Shown: one piece after another, positions 16,580 to 25,299 of the stretch
Layout: each line of letters starts with the position of its first letter
Position numbering within the stretch: position 1 is the first letter of the stretch
Assembly: GCA_016928305.1 (NCBI GenBank)
Contig: JAFGKY010000135.1
Span: 1-37,880 of the forward strand
From: Bacteroidales bacterium
Lineage (GTDB): Bacteria; Bacteroidota; Bacteroidia; Bacteroidales; UBA10428
Direction: 5' to 3'
DNA: 37,880 nucleotides
Position numbers and translations under genes: made by a program
Notes under the pieces: generated by a model
The model's input: the letters and a program-made list of their open reading frames with translations, nothing else
The model's database searches: none
What the model was told of the DNA's origin: nothing

Positions 16580-19500
16580 ATGACAAATTTCATTTCAGAA
16601 GATCAGATTGAAAAAGCAACCATAGAGGTTTTCGTAAATAACCTCGGTTACAGGCATATCAATTGTTATGAAAAGGATGTTACGGGTAGGTTAAACGAAT
16701 CCGACGTACTAATTAAACCTTTATTTAAAAAGAAATTACGTGATTTGAATCCTAACTTGCCTGAAACTGCTATAGAAGAAGCTTTCGAACAAATTTGCCA
16801 AACCCGGATGGACAAATCCGAACTTATGGCCAATAAGGAAATATATGGCTTAGTTAAATATGGAGTTCAGGTCGAAATTAATAATGCACGTAACAGAAAA
16901 GAACCTGTAACTGTACAAGTCATAGATTTTAATGAATCAAATAATAATGATTACCTGATTGTTTCACAACTTTGGATTCAAGGCCAGTTTTTCCGTCGCC
17001 GTCCCGATCTAATCGTATACATCAATGGATTACCTCTCATTTTCATTGAACTAAAAGACAGCAATATTGCAATACGAAATGCATACGACGATAATCTTAC
17101 AAACTACCGAAAAGATATTCCTCTGCTCTTTCATTACAATGCTGCTTGTATATTGAGTAACGGGTTAGAAACAAAAGTTGGCAGTTTCAATTCAGGATAT
17201 GAATTCTACTTCCCCTGGTTAAGACCCGATAATGAAAAACAAATACCTGATAGGAAACGAATTCGTCAGCATGGGGTGAGCCTTGATTATGCTGTTTTGG
17301 GTATCTGTGAAAAGAACAGACTATTAGATTATATTGAAAATTTCCTTCTGTATTATAATGATGCGGTAAAAATTGCGGCTAAAAATCATCAGTTTTTAGG
17401 GGTAAACAATGCCATAAATAGTTTTGCCCAACGTTTAAAGCATGATTCAGAAGGCACTGACGAACAGAACAAAGGAAAACTTGGCGTATTTTGGCACACA
17501 CAAGGAAGTGGTAAAAGTTATAGCATGATATTCTTTACTCGGAAAGTGTTCAGAAAATTCACTGGAAACTTTACATTCCTTATAGTAACTGATAGAGACG
17601 ATTTAGATGGGCAGATTTACCGTAATTTTTTAGGTTCGGGAGCATTCAGCAAAGACACTAAATGCAGACCTAAAGACAGTGAAGATTTAAGGACAATGCT
17701 TAAAACCAATACACGATACATTTTCACGCTGATTCAGAAATTTCGTTATCCGAAAGGTCAGGTCTACCCCGTATTGTCTATACGAAATGATATCATTGTG
17801 ATTATTGACGAAGCCCATAGAACTCAATATAAAGATCTGGCTGAAAATATGCGAACCGGCCTTCCAAATGCTCAATATATAGCATTTACTGGTACACCTT
17901 TATTAGGAAGCAAGAAATTGACCTATGAATGGTTTGGAGAAAATATATCGGAATATAACTTCAAGCAAAGCATTGAAGATGAAGCCACTGTTCCTTTGTT
18001 TTACCATAAAAGAGTACCGGAAGTATTATTGCAAAATGATGACATTGATAATGATTTGGCAGATATTGTAAGCGATGAAAACCTTACCGAAGACCAACAG
18101 ATTAGGCTCGAAAGGGAGTTTGCCAAGGAAATGAGCGTACTTAAGGCTGATGATCGTTTGGAAACCATAGCCAAAGATATTGTTTATCATTTTCCGAGAC
18201 GGGGATACCTCGGTAAAGGTATGGTGGTTACCATTGATAAATTCACTGCCGTTAAAATGTATGACAAGGTAAAACGATTATGGGAGGAAGAAAAAAGAGG
18301 TATACAAAAACAAATTAATGAAACAAAAGATACTAAGGAAAGAGAAAACCTAAAATTGATTTTGGATTGGATGCGAAAGACCGATATGGCGGTGATCATT
18401 AGTGAAGAAGCTGGAGAAGAGGAAAAATTTGAAAAACTGGGATTAGATATTAAGACGCACCGAAAAAGAATGCAAACTCCTGATGAAAATGGTCAGGAAT
18501 TGGAAGACAAATTCAAAGAGCCCAAAGACCCTTTTCGACTAGTATTTGTTTGCAGTATGTGGCTTACAGGTTTCGATGCCCCAACTGTTTCAACCTTATA
18601 TCTCGATAAACCAATGAAAGACCATACCCTGATGCAGACCATTGCAAGAGCAAATAGGGTAACTGACTTCTTAATCTATGAAAAACCGAAGAAAAATGGT
18701 TTAATTGTTGACTATTATAATGTTTTTCGCAACCTGAAAAAAGCATTCGCTTCATATGGTGGGAGTTCCATTGGTGAAGGATCAGGTGAAGGAAGGGATA
18801 ATTCAGGAGGAAGTCCAATTCAGGATAAAGAACAACTATTTGTTATTTTAAAAGAAGCAATTAATGAATGCTACCAATGGTGCCTAACAATTGAGGTGGA
18901 TTTGAATAAAATAATTGAATCCAATGTTATTTTCAATAAATTAAACTTATTTGATGAATATACTGATATAATTGTTGCAAAGGATGAGCAAAAGAAACAG
19001 TTTATTGTTTTCGATAACACAATAGATGCACTTTATGAAGCATGCAAACCTGAAATTTTGGGCCGGAGAAAAGAGTTTCCTCTGGCTGCAATTATACATT
19101 ATTTACGAGAGGTGATTGATGGGAGAGCCGACAGAGGTAATTTGGACAATGCAAAAAGACGAATCAGTCAATTATTGGATGAAAGTATAATTGCACAGGA
19201 AAACAAGGCAACTAAACCTCAGGATAATAATAAACTTAGACATGCCGCTGAAGGTGGGGAATATTATATAAAAGCCTGGAAACAAATTGATTTAAGTAAA
19301 CTCGATATTGAGAAATTAAAAGAAGAATATAAAGTAGCACCTTATAAGAACATTGAAATAGCTGATTTAAAATCTTTCATATCAGATAAACTGGAGCAAA
19401 TGATGGCACGGAATGTGACCCGCACAAGCTTTGCCCAAAAGCTACAGGAGATTATCGATCAATATAACGCAGGTAACTCAACTAACGAAAACTATTTCGA

Positions 19501-19873
19501 AGATTTGGTTGATTTTGTAGAGAAAATGCGTGAAGAAGAAATGAGAGCCGCCAAAGAAGGCTTAACAGAAGAAGAATTAGAGATCTTTGATTTGCTAAAA
19601 AAAGAAAATCTGACAAAAAATGAAGAACAAAGGGTTAAGTTGGCGGCAAGAAGCCTATTACATAAATTAAGAGAGGAAAAACCTACTGTTTTAATTACCG
19701 ACTGGTTTAAAGATACACAAACACGTTTTCAGGTTCAGACTGCAATTAAGAAGGTCCTAAATGATACACTACCTGAAAGTTACGATCGGAGCATTTATAG
19801 CACTAAATGTGACGTAGTTTTCAATCACTTTTTAATGATGGCTCAGTCTATGGATAAAAGGGCATATGCATAA
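16580..19873 (+). CDS. hsdR: Type I restriction-modification endonuclease subunit HsdR
   Basis: The 1097-residue protein is the translocating endonuclease of the type I complex. The N-terminal nuclease domain has D143 in RRRPDLIVY and the E157-x-K159 pair in LIFIELKDS. The SF2 motor has Walker A HTQGSGKS (306-313), the DEAH box IIDEAHRTQY (408-417), AFTGTPL, and the motif V/VI region WLTGFDAPTVSTLYLDKPM followed by LMQTIARANRV. A C-terminal helical domain rich in charged residues should dock onto HsdM. All key residues appear present, so the system is probably active. It begins 2 bases after the interposed nuclease-like gene and faces the convergent Argonaute operon. Confidence 0.95.
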   Translation: MTNFISEDQIEKATIEVFVNNLGYRHINCYEKDVTGRLNESDVLIKPLFKKKLRDLNPNLPETAIEEAFEQICQTRMDKSELMANKEIYGLVKYGVQVEINNARNRKEPVTVQVIDFNESNNNDYLIVSQLWIQGQFFRRRPDLIVYINGLPLIFIELKDSNIAIRNAYDDNLTNYRKDIPLLFHYNAACILSNGLETKVGSFNSGYEFYFPWLRPDNEKQIPDRKRIRQHGVSLDYAVLGICEKNRLLDYIENFLLYYNDAVKIAAKNHQFLGVNNAINSFAQRLKHDSEGTDEQNKGKLGVFWHTQGSGKSYSMIFFTRKVFRKFTGNFTFLIVTDRDDLDGQIYRNFLGSGAFSKDTKCRPKDSEDLRTMLKTNTRYIFTLIQKFRYPKGQVYPVLSIRNDIIVIIDEAHRTQYKDLAENMRTGLPNAQYIAFTGTPLLGSKKLTYEWFGENISEYNFKQSIEDEATVPLFYHKRVPEVLLQNDDIDNDLADIVSDENLTEDQQIRLEREFAKEMSVLKADDRLETIAKDIVYHFPRRGYLGKGMVVTIDKFTAVKMYDKVKRLWEEEKRGIQKQINETKDTKERENLKLILDWMRKTDMAVIISEEAGEEEKFEKLGLDIKTHRKRMQTPDENGQELEDKFKEPKDPFRLVFVCSMWLTGFDAPTVSTLYLDKPMKDHTLMQTIARANRVTDFLIYEKPKKNGLIVDYYNVFRNLKKAFASYGGSSIGEGSGEGRDNSGGSPIQDKEQLFVILKEAINECYQWCLTIEVDLNKIIESNVIFNKLNLFDEYTDIIVAKDEQKKQFIVFDNTIDALYEACKPEILGRRKEFPLAAIIHYLREVIDGRADRGNLDNAKRRISQLLDESIIAQENKATKPQDNNKLRHAAEGGEYYIKAWKQIDLSKLDIEKLKEEYKVAPYKNIEIADLKSFISDKLEQMMARNVTRTSFAQKLQEIIDQYNAGNSTNENYFEDLVDFVEKMREEEMRAAKEGLTEEELEIFDLLKKENLTKNEEQRVKLAARSLLHKLREEKPTVLITDWFKDTQTRFQVQTAIKKVLNDTLPESYDRSIYSTKCDVVFNHFLMMAQSMDKRAYA

Positions 19874-19900
19874 AAACTGTGACACCTAATTATTATAAAT

Positions 19901-19910
19901 CTCATATGAG
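19901..19910. other. Perfect palindrome CTCATATGAG in the hsdR/metalloprotease convergent gap
   Basis: The 109-base gap between the convergent hsdR and metalloprotease-like genes holds only a 10-base perfect palindrome, and no clear stem-loop plus U-tract on either strand. Transcripts from both operons may therefore overlap. Function of the palindrome is unknown and it may be chance. Confidence 0.25.
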
Positions 19911-19982
19911 AATTCCGTACTCCCTTGTGCTATGATAATTTGTTGGAAATGTGGCTTTTCTCCATTAAATGCAACTATTTAT

Positions 19983-21131
19983 TTATAACATAATGGCTTT
20001 TGGTTTAAAAAGGTCTTTTATATAATCTCTCTTGTTTCTTTCCCATTGAAAATAGCTTTCAGGTTCAGAAATAAAAAGATTCCATGCTTCATTCAAGGTC
20101 TTTCTAAATCCAAATATTTCTGTAGGGTAGGCAATATTGCAGTTAATCTCCTTAGTAGCTTTTAAAACCATTACTACACATTGCTCTATTAATGAATTAT
20201 TATAAGCCAATTTATATAAAGAATCTATTCCTGCCAAAATGGAAGTCTGATTTGTAAATGATTTCCAATACTCGGATATTTCATCTGCTTCATTTTCAAA
20301 TTCTAACATACGTAATCCCTTAATAGCTGCTTCCATGCGAGCATTATCTGATGGGTGACTATCAGAGATAACAAATGGATTTTGAACCCTTTTAACACAC
20401 AAATGTAAGTTAGCCCAAACAAATGCCGGTCCAAGCGTATATACGGCAAACAAATCACAAAAGAATTCTGCAGACCAGGACTCAATCCAAAGTGATTTTA
20501 AGTAATTGCATTGTTCTGCGATCATTCTTCCATTGTTTTGAACATATCGATTATATGCCTCTAAAAAATGCGAATTCACTTGTTGATTAAATTTGCCCCA
20601 ATATTCAAGAAATGCTAAAGAATCTGGATTGTTTTTATGAAAGAGTAATAGGTGTGCAAGTTCATGATATAAATCTGGCATATGTAAAAAAAACTCTGCT
20701 TCTAAAAGCGGAACTTTGAGTAAATTATGATATACATCAATGCAATAATAGTTTTGTGACAATCCAGTTACTATAGGAGAAACAAGAGGAAATTTTATTT
20801 CCTTACATATTTCATCAATTAATTTTGTCAAAGCAATATCATTATCATCCCAACGATTTATGCAGGAAACCACCTCATTTTCAAGAATATCAATAGAGCT
20901 TATAATTCTCTGTAAAAAAGAAAGTTTTGCTTTTTGATTTGAAGGTATTTGAAACTTTGGTTCGATTAACAGCTTTTCTAAATGGTTTATTAATTCATCT
21001 AGTTCCTTGTTAACCTGACTAATAATGGGATAATAACATGAATCAAGTAGAGGAACTGGCATTTTTGTTTTTAAGTACTTGGCCCTTTCCTGCATTTCAA
21101 TAATAGTAGAATTTATATAATTATCTTTCAT
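19983..21131 (-). CDS. HExxH metalloprotease-like protein, last gene of the Argonaute operon
   Basis: The 382-residue protein is helical at the N-terminus (about 1-110) and has a gluzincin-like core: DLYHELAHLLLFH with HELAH at 156-160, a downstream acidic helix SAEFFCDLFAV (E222, D226) and SHPSDNARM (258-266). This third motif recalls the HPxxxxR segment of M48-like peptidases. No signal peptide or membrane helix is seen, so it should be cytoplasmic. Its start overlaps the stop of the preceding gene by one base (TAATG). I do not recognise the family by name. By position it could cleave a partner or the operon's Xre regulator, as ImmA does to ImmR, but this is inference. Metal-dependent protease activity is likely but unproven. 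Confidence 0.7.
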   Translation of the reverse strand: MKDNYINSTIIEMQERAKYLKTKMPVPLLDSCYYPIISQVNKELDELINHLEKLLIEPKFQIPSNQKAKLSFLQRIISSIDILENEVVSCINRWDDNDIALTKLIDEICKEIKFPLVSPIVTGLSQNYYCIDVYHNLLKVPLLEAEFFLHMPDLYHELAHLLLFHKNNPDSLAFLEYWGKFNQQVNSHFLEAYNRYVQNNGRMIAEQCNYLKSLWIESWSAEFFCDLFAVYTLGPAFVWANLHLCVKRVQNPFVISDSHPSDNARMEAAIKGLRMLEFENEADEISEYWKSFTNQTSILAGIDSLYKLAYNNSLIEQCVVMVLKATKEINCNIAYPTEIFGFRKTLNEAWNLFISEPESYFQWERNKRDYIKDLFKPKAIML

Positions 21132-21502
21132 TATCTACCGTTTATGCGTTCATAAGATTGATATTTATAATAACCAAGAATATCAATTATACTCTGTATT
21201 TTATTAGCTAAATCTTTACCTTTTGACTTATCCTTAAAAAGGTTTAATATCGTTTCGATTTCTTTTTTTAGGATTTTCTTTTTAGAAGAATAATATCTTT
21301 CAAGAAAAGATAGAATTATTTGAATATTTGGATCACAAGCATTTGTATCATTCAATTGCCGGAAAAAGGATTCAACATTGTTATTATGATAATCTTTTCC
21401 TTGTGAGTCCAAATAGTTGAATTCAATTATATAAGTACTTAATAGATCTATGTAATCATTAAGTGAATTATAAATGATAGAATTTAATCCAATATTACTC
21501 AT
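21131..21502 (-). CDS. Small helical protein of the Argonaute operon, unknown function
   Basis: This 123-residue protein has no motif I recognise. It appears all-helical, with a Lys/Glu-rich segment (YYSSKKKILKKEIETILNLF, about 70-89) that may be amphipathic or coiled coil. Its start overlaps the end of the Argonaute gene by 8 bases and its stop overlaps the start of the metalloprotease-like gene by one base, so it is translated with both. It could be an adaptor or inhibitor of either neighbour. Gene call is good because of the tight overlaps; function is open. Confidence 0.65.
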   Translation of the reverse strand: MSNIGLNSIIYNSLNDYIDLLSTYIIEFNYLDSQGKDYHNNNVESFFRQLNDTNACDPNIQIILSFLERYYSSKKKILKKEIETILNLFKDKSKGKDLANKIQSIIDILGYYKYQSYERINGR

Positions 21503-23879
21503 TTTCTATAGCATTAGATAGTTCATATTCAGGTAATAATCTGTAATTGTCTTCATCATATTCACTTGCAGCATCACTTAACTTTATATCATTAATTTTA
21601 ATTGTAAGAGGATATCTTGAACAATCATCTGGTTTTGTGAATGCCAAGGTTGTAAGTTTGAATAAATCCTCTAGGATTTCTTCTGACTTCATTCCTTTTT
21701 GAATGAATTTAACGTATAATGGGACAGATGTCCCATCATGCCTAAATTCTTGTCCTGTTGAACATAGAAAAGCATAATTATTTATAGCTAGATTCAAACC
21801 GATATTTGGATTTTGATATTGAGTTTGATTATTCGAATTGTATGATATATTAAAGAAACGAACTGAATAGAAGGATTTTTTAGGAATCTCAATAATTGTC
21901 AACGACGCACTTTTTGGTAAAATCTCCTTTTCCATCAAAGCATTAAAAGCACAATTGAGCCCAAATAATTCTGTATCGAACAATCTTCCGTCTCTATGTA
22001 TCACAATCTTATTAATATAACTACTAAAATTAACTTGTTCAGAAATTATATCGTAGAAAATTGTCTGAATCTCTTTTTCAGGTAGTTTTTCTTTTGCTCG
22101 TGATGTAATTAGTCTTGTTCTGATATTTTTTGCATATTTATCAATAATTGTAAAGCCAGCAGTATTAACTTTGACATCTATTCCAATAGTCACATCAGCA
22201 TTTAGAGGTTCTGTTAAAATAAACGGCCATTTATTACTGTTAAGTAATATTTTCGAAATTGCCACATTACGTATATAACCGTTAAATCGTCCTTCTAGCT
22301 TTCTAATCGGTCTATATGTAATCCTATTTTCAACTGGGATTTGTTCTAGACATTTAGATATTGTGTCTGAATGAATAACTGTCACACTAGCACCTATTCT
22401 TGATAATTCTCTTATTATTAGAGCTGATAGTTTATCATGTTCTCTTTTCTTCTTCTTTTCAAGATTTGGGATCATCACAACACCATATTTTGGTGAAGGC
22501 AATTCAGCTAATTGATCAGTGATTTCGTTAACAATCAGTTTCCCAAGAGTTGTATAATCAGTACCCTTTTTAAATTTATCTTCAAACGTTAAGAGCAGTG
22601 GATTATATTCGTCATGAGGATACATCTTATTGACTACACTTTTCAACTCCCTAATAAAAAAATCACCCGAACTATCACTTATTGACCGAGGTAAAACAAA
22701 GAATTGATTTATAAAGGGATCATTGGAATAAAAACCTATATCCGGATTAGTGATTCTTCGCAACCTTTCCTTAGCTATTTTATACGGTAAATCATCAGAA
22801 ACATAATTAAAATCATTCTTTGATAATATATTGTTGTTTCCTAGAATAAAGCCTGGATAACTAAAAATCTTTTTCTCAATCTCACAAGTGTATTGAGATA
22901 GAACTAAGGTTGTATTTCCAAATTCTAAATTGTTAAAATATCGTTTCCTATACTCTATTATCTCACGAAAGCGTTCGTTTGGTCCAATAATACTTGTCCT
23001 GTTTACTTCCTCACTATTTGTGTCCTGAAAATCAAATACCTCAAAACAAAGTCCAGTTGGTACACCGCGAGATTGGTTCTCACTTGTATAATATTCAAGC
23101 ACAGATGAATCACTTGGGATATTAGCAAGAAGTAAGTCATGTGGTTTGGGTATGTTTTTTCTTATATAGTCAATTAATGACTCATTTTCGATTTTATATT
23201 CTGTAGCATTCAAATCACTTATCTCTTTGGGTTGAATTTCATACCATTTGCTGCCATATTTATAAATGAATGATTTTGACCCAAATTGAGCAAATTCATT
23301 TCTGGTCATATAGTTTTTAAGTGGGTTAGGTGAAGAATACTTTCTAGCAGCATCAATTATAATTCCATATCCTCCATCTGGTAATTCAATTGCTCTGGCA
23401 ATAAATCCCTTATAAATGGCAATATTATTTAGCACTATGTTTGATGTTTGGAAATATGGACCTCCACTATAGGGTTGCCAAAGTCCTGAAATATTTCGCA
23501 ATTGCCCCTGAATATCAAACTGAAGAAATCTTAAACATATTCGCTTTGAGTCATTATCGTTTTTCGTAAAGTCAAGACTAAATATTTCATTTGTTATTGT
23601 GAAATAGACTGTTCCCCTTACAACTACCATTTCTTTTGGAATTTCACCAAGAATACTTTTATTATTCTTTACCACTAACTTGGGTAAAGAATCTGTAATT
23701 TCAGAGTTTATTACTGTTACAGGGTGTTTAAGTTTTCGACTTAACTTATTAATAATTATTTGAATATTTGCTTGAAATTCTTTGTTTCTAGTTAATCCTT
23801 TAATCTCAACTAACCTATACTCTGATGTTAGTTGATTTAGATTGACAATAGGATAAATGTTAGAGATAATTTTCATCAT
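21495..23879 (-). CDS. Long prokaryotic Argonaute (pAgo) with PIWI domain
   Basis: The 794-residue protein has the length and C-terminal motifs of long pAgos, which use short guides to find nucleic acid targets. The PIWI domain shows DVTIGIDVK (D568), a candidate glutamate finger in RAKEKLPEKE (E597 or E601), VIHRDGRLF (D630) and the terminal FLCSTG...GTSVPLYVKF segment (about 705-725), equivalent to the GTSRPSHYHV region of eukaryotic Argonautes. Three catalytic acids are present; the fourth position is Y722 or K724, so slicing is plausible but not certain. The MID region (about 465-510, GVVMIPNLEK to VTVIHSDTI) lacks the usual Y-K-Q 5'-phosphate pattern. The start is the ATG at 23879, preceded by GGAGG and overlapping the Cas4-like stop as ATGA; an earlier TTG at 23894 is less likely. 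Confidence 0.9.
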   Translation of the reverse strand: MMKIISNIYPIVNLNQLTSEYRLVEIKGLTRNKEFQANIQIIINKLSRKLKHPVTVINSEITDSLPKLVVKNNKSILGEIPKEMVVVRGTVYFTITNEIFSLDFTKNDNDSKRICLRFLQFDIQGQLRNISGLWQPYSGGPYFQTSNIVLNNIAIYKGFIARAIELPDGGYGIIIDAARKYSSPNPLKNYMTRNEFAQFGSKSFIYKYGSKWYEIQPKEISDLNATEYKIENESLIDYIRKNIPKPHDLLLANIPSDSSVLEYYTSENQSRGVPTGLCFEVFDFQDTNSEEVNRTSIIGPNERFREIIEYRKRYFNNLEFGNTTLVLSQYTCEIEKKIFSYPGFILGNNNILSKNDFNYVSDDLPYKIAKERLRRITNPDIGFYSNDPFINQFFVLPRSISDSSGDFFIRELKSVVNKMYPHDEYNPLLLTFEDKFKKGTDYTTLGKLIVNEITDQLAELPSPKYGVVMIPNLEKKKKREHDKLSALIIRELSRIGASVTVIHSDTISKCLEQIPVENRITYRPIRKLEGRFNGYIRNVAISKILLNSNKWPFILTEPLNADVTIGIDVKVNTAGFTIIDKYAKNIRTRLITSRAKEKLPEKEIQTIFYDIISEQVNFSSYINKIVIHRDGRLFDTELFGLNCAFNALMEKEILPKSASLTIIEIPKKSFYSVRFFNISYNSNNQTQYQNPNIGLNLAINNYAFLCSTGQEFRHDGTSVPLYVKFIQKGMKSEEILEDLFKLTTLAFTKPDDCSRYPLTIKINDIKLSDAASEYDEDNYRLLPEYELSNAIENE

Positions 23880-24811
23880 ATTTCCTCCCAACAATATTTT
23901 TTATAAGGGCAATAACCACAATTACGAGGCTCTTTAGTTGTTTCAAAATCATCGATATTCAATTCATCAAAAGGTTTACAGCAATCATATAGTCTCATTT
24001 GTTCAACAGAATCAGCAATAAAATCAGTTGTATTTTCAATAAAATCATCATTAATTAAGTAATTTCTTATTATATCTTTATACAATTGGTACTCAGATAT
24101 TTTATAGTCATTTAGAGAATAGTTATTATTAATTATCGGAAAATCTTTATGATTGCTATTTTTCAATGCTATAGCATAGATCATTAGTTGCTCATCATAT
24201 GTTTTCGTACCATAAAAATGCACTTTCCAATCAAAGATATGTGGAGGTTTATTATCGAAAAATGCTATTAAATCAGGTATTCCCTTAATATTACATTCAT
24301 TTAATTTGAATAATAAAGGCCTTTGTACAATAAGTTGTTTGGCTTCCTTGAGATAATTTATCAAATCTTTGTTATGCAAGAAATTTCTTAGAGAAATCTC
24401 AATTTCACTCCATGCGATTTTTAGCTTTTCATTTAAATTAATCTTTGGGTCAGGATATTCTATTGGATACAAAGCTGAATAATCATAGTCATGATCACTT
24501 TTTTTCATCCCATTCTCTCGATATCTTTTATTTATAGCGAAATTGTATCTATCCCTAGTGAGTTTATTTGCCATTTTGATAACTTCCTCATCGATTAGCT
24601 GTTGCTTTCTAAGAATGCGTGGGATAATACAATTACTTATTATGTAATCGACAATGTTCCCCCGCCAGGCTTCAATGCTGGTTAAATTAGAAAGTAAAAA
24701 TACTTCTCGTCTCATTGGATTTTTTAAACTCCAAGAAGCCATTTTCTCGCTGTAAAACCATTTACGAGTACATTTCTGAAATTCTCTAAAATTTGAAATT
24801 GTCCAGATCAT
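23876..24811 (-). CDS. Cas4-like PD-(D/E)XK Fe-S nuclease associated with Argonaute
   Basis: The 311-residue protein carries a RecB/Cas4-type nuclease core: GIPDLIAFF (D180), HIFDWKVHF (D194, K196) and QLMIYAIAL (Q208). Cysteines C14, C298, C301 and C307 (CTRKW near the start; CGYCPYKKYC at the end) match the 4Fe-4S cluster layout of Cas4/AddB-type nucleases. Such enzymes degrade or trim DNA ends. No cas1, cas2 or repeat array is present, so it is not a CRISPR adaptation gene here. It overlaps both the Xre gene and the Argonaute gene by 4 bases (ATGA). The likely role is to make or process DNA guides, or destroy targets that Argonaute marks; this is inference from context. Confidence 0.85.
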   Translation of the reverse strand: MIWTISNFREFQKCTRKWFYSEKMASWSLKNPMRREVFLLSNLTSIEAWRGNIVDYIISNCIIPRILRKQQLIDEEVIKMANKLTRDRYNFAINKRYRENGMKKSDHDYDYSALYPIEYPDPKINLNEKLKIAWSEIEISLRNFLHNKDLINYLKEAKQLIVQRPLLFKLNECNIKGIPDLIAFFDNKPPHIFDWKVHFYGTKTYDEQLMIYAIALKNSNHKDFPIINNNYSLNDYKISEYQLYKDIIRNYLINDDFIENTTDFIADSVEQMRLYDCCKPFDELNIDDFETTKEPRNCGYCPYKKYCWEEI

Positions 24812-25149
24812 TTCCTTCTAGTCCGAATAAATTTTAAGTACTCTAGCAATTCAATCTCTTCATCGTTTGAAATATCTCCAAAACGATTAATCAGAATGTC
24901 TTTTGAACTTTTATTATGAGTCTGTTTATTTCTAGGTACTGGATAACCTACTTTTTTCATAAGTACTTCATATTCTACTCCATAAAGTTCAGCCAACTTA
25001 TATAGTGTAATTGGTGATGGCTGTTTGATTTTACCTGATTCGAGTTGACTAAGATATGCATTTGATACATCTATTTTTTTCTCAACATCTCTTAGAGTTA
25101 GCTTCTTAGATTCTCTTAAAGCCCTAATATAATCACCATAATTCTCCAT
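24808..25149 (-). CDS. Xre-family HTH regulator, first gene of the Argonaute operon
   Basis: The 113-residue protein has a classical Xre/Cro HTH at about 7-62 (LRESKKLTLRDVEKKIDVSN, then YLSQLESGK and TLYKLAELYGV). The C-terminal 45 residues are charged and may mediate dimerisation or protease sensing. It is the first gene of the operon and its stop overlaps the Cas4-like start by 4 bases. Direct repeats of CAAGCAAAT at 25181-25189 and 25213-25221 lie just upstream of its start and are candidate operators, so it probably represses its own operon. Family call certain; regulation inferred. Confidence 0.92.
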   Translation of the reverse strand: MENYGDYIRALRESKKLTLRDVEKKIDVSNAYLSQLESGKIKQPSPITLYKLAELYGVEYEVLMKKVGYPVPRNKQTHNKSSKDILINRFGDISNDEEIELLEYLKFIRTRRK

Positions 25150-25299
25150 CGCTCATAATAATTAATTCTGCTATTTATATCAAGCAAATATAATAAGCAT
25201 TGCTAAATATACCAAGCAAATTGATTATTTTTTTTCATTAAGGCTATAAAAACTAACTATTATATTGATTATTAACTATATAATAAGATGAGAAGCTAA
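25150..25299 (-). promoter_or_regulatory. Promoter/operator region of the Argonaute operon
   Basis: This AT-rich 150-base gap lies upstream of the Xre gene. CAAGCAAAT occurs twice, at 25181-25189 and 25213-25221, 32 bases apart (about three helical turns), with the small palindrome AGCATTGCT (25196-25204) between them. On the minus strand 25192-25185 reads TATATTTG, which matches the Bacteroidetes -7 pattern; the nearest TTTG upstream is 24 bases away, longer than usual, so the promoter call is tentative. Confidence 0.45.

Noticed and set aside
21495..23879. Short pAgo or PIWI-RE system
   Set aside because: The length of about 794 residues, the retained D-E-D residues and the absence of TIR, Sir2 or DinG-type partners fit a long pAgo better.
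19983..25149. CRISPR-Cas locus, because of the Cas4-like nuclease
   Set aside because: No repeat-spacer array and no cas1, cas2 or effector gene was seen on either strand; the nuclease is tied to the Argonaute gene.
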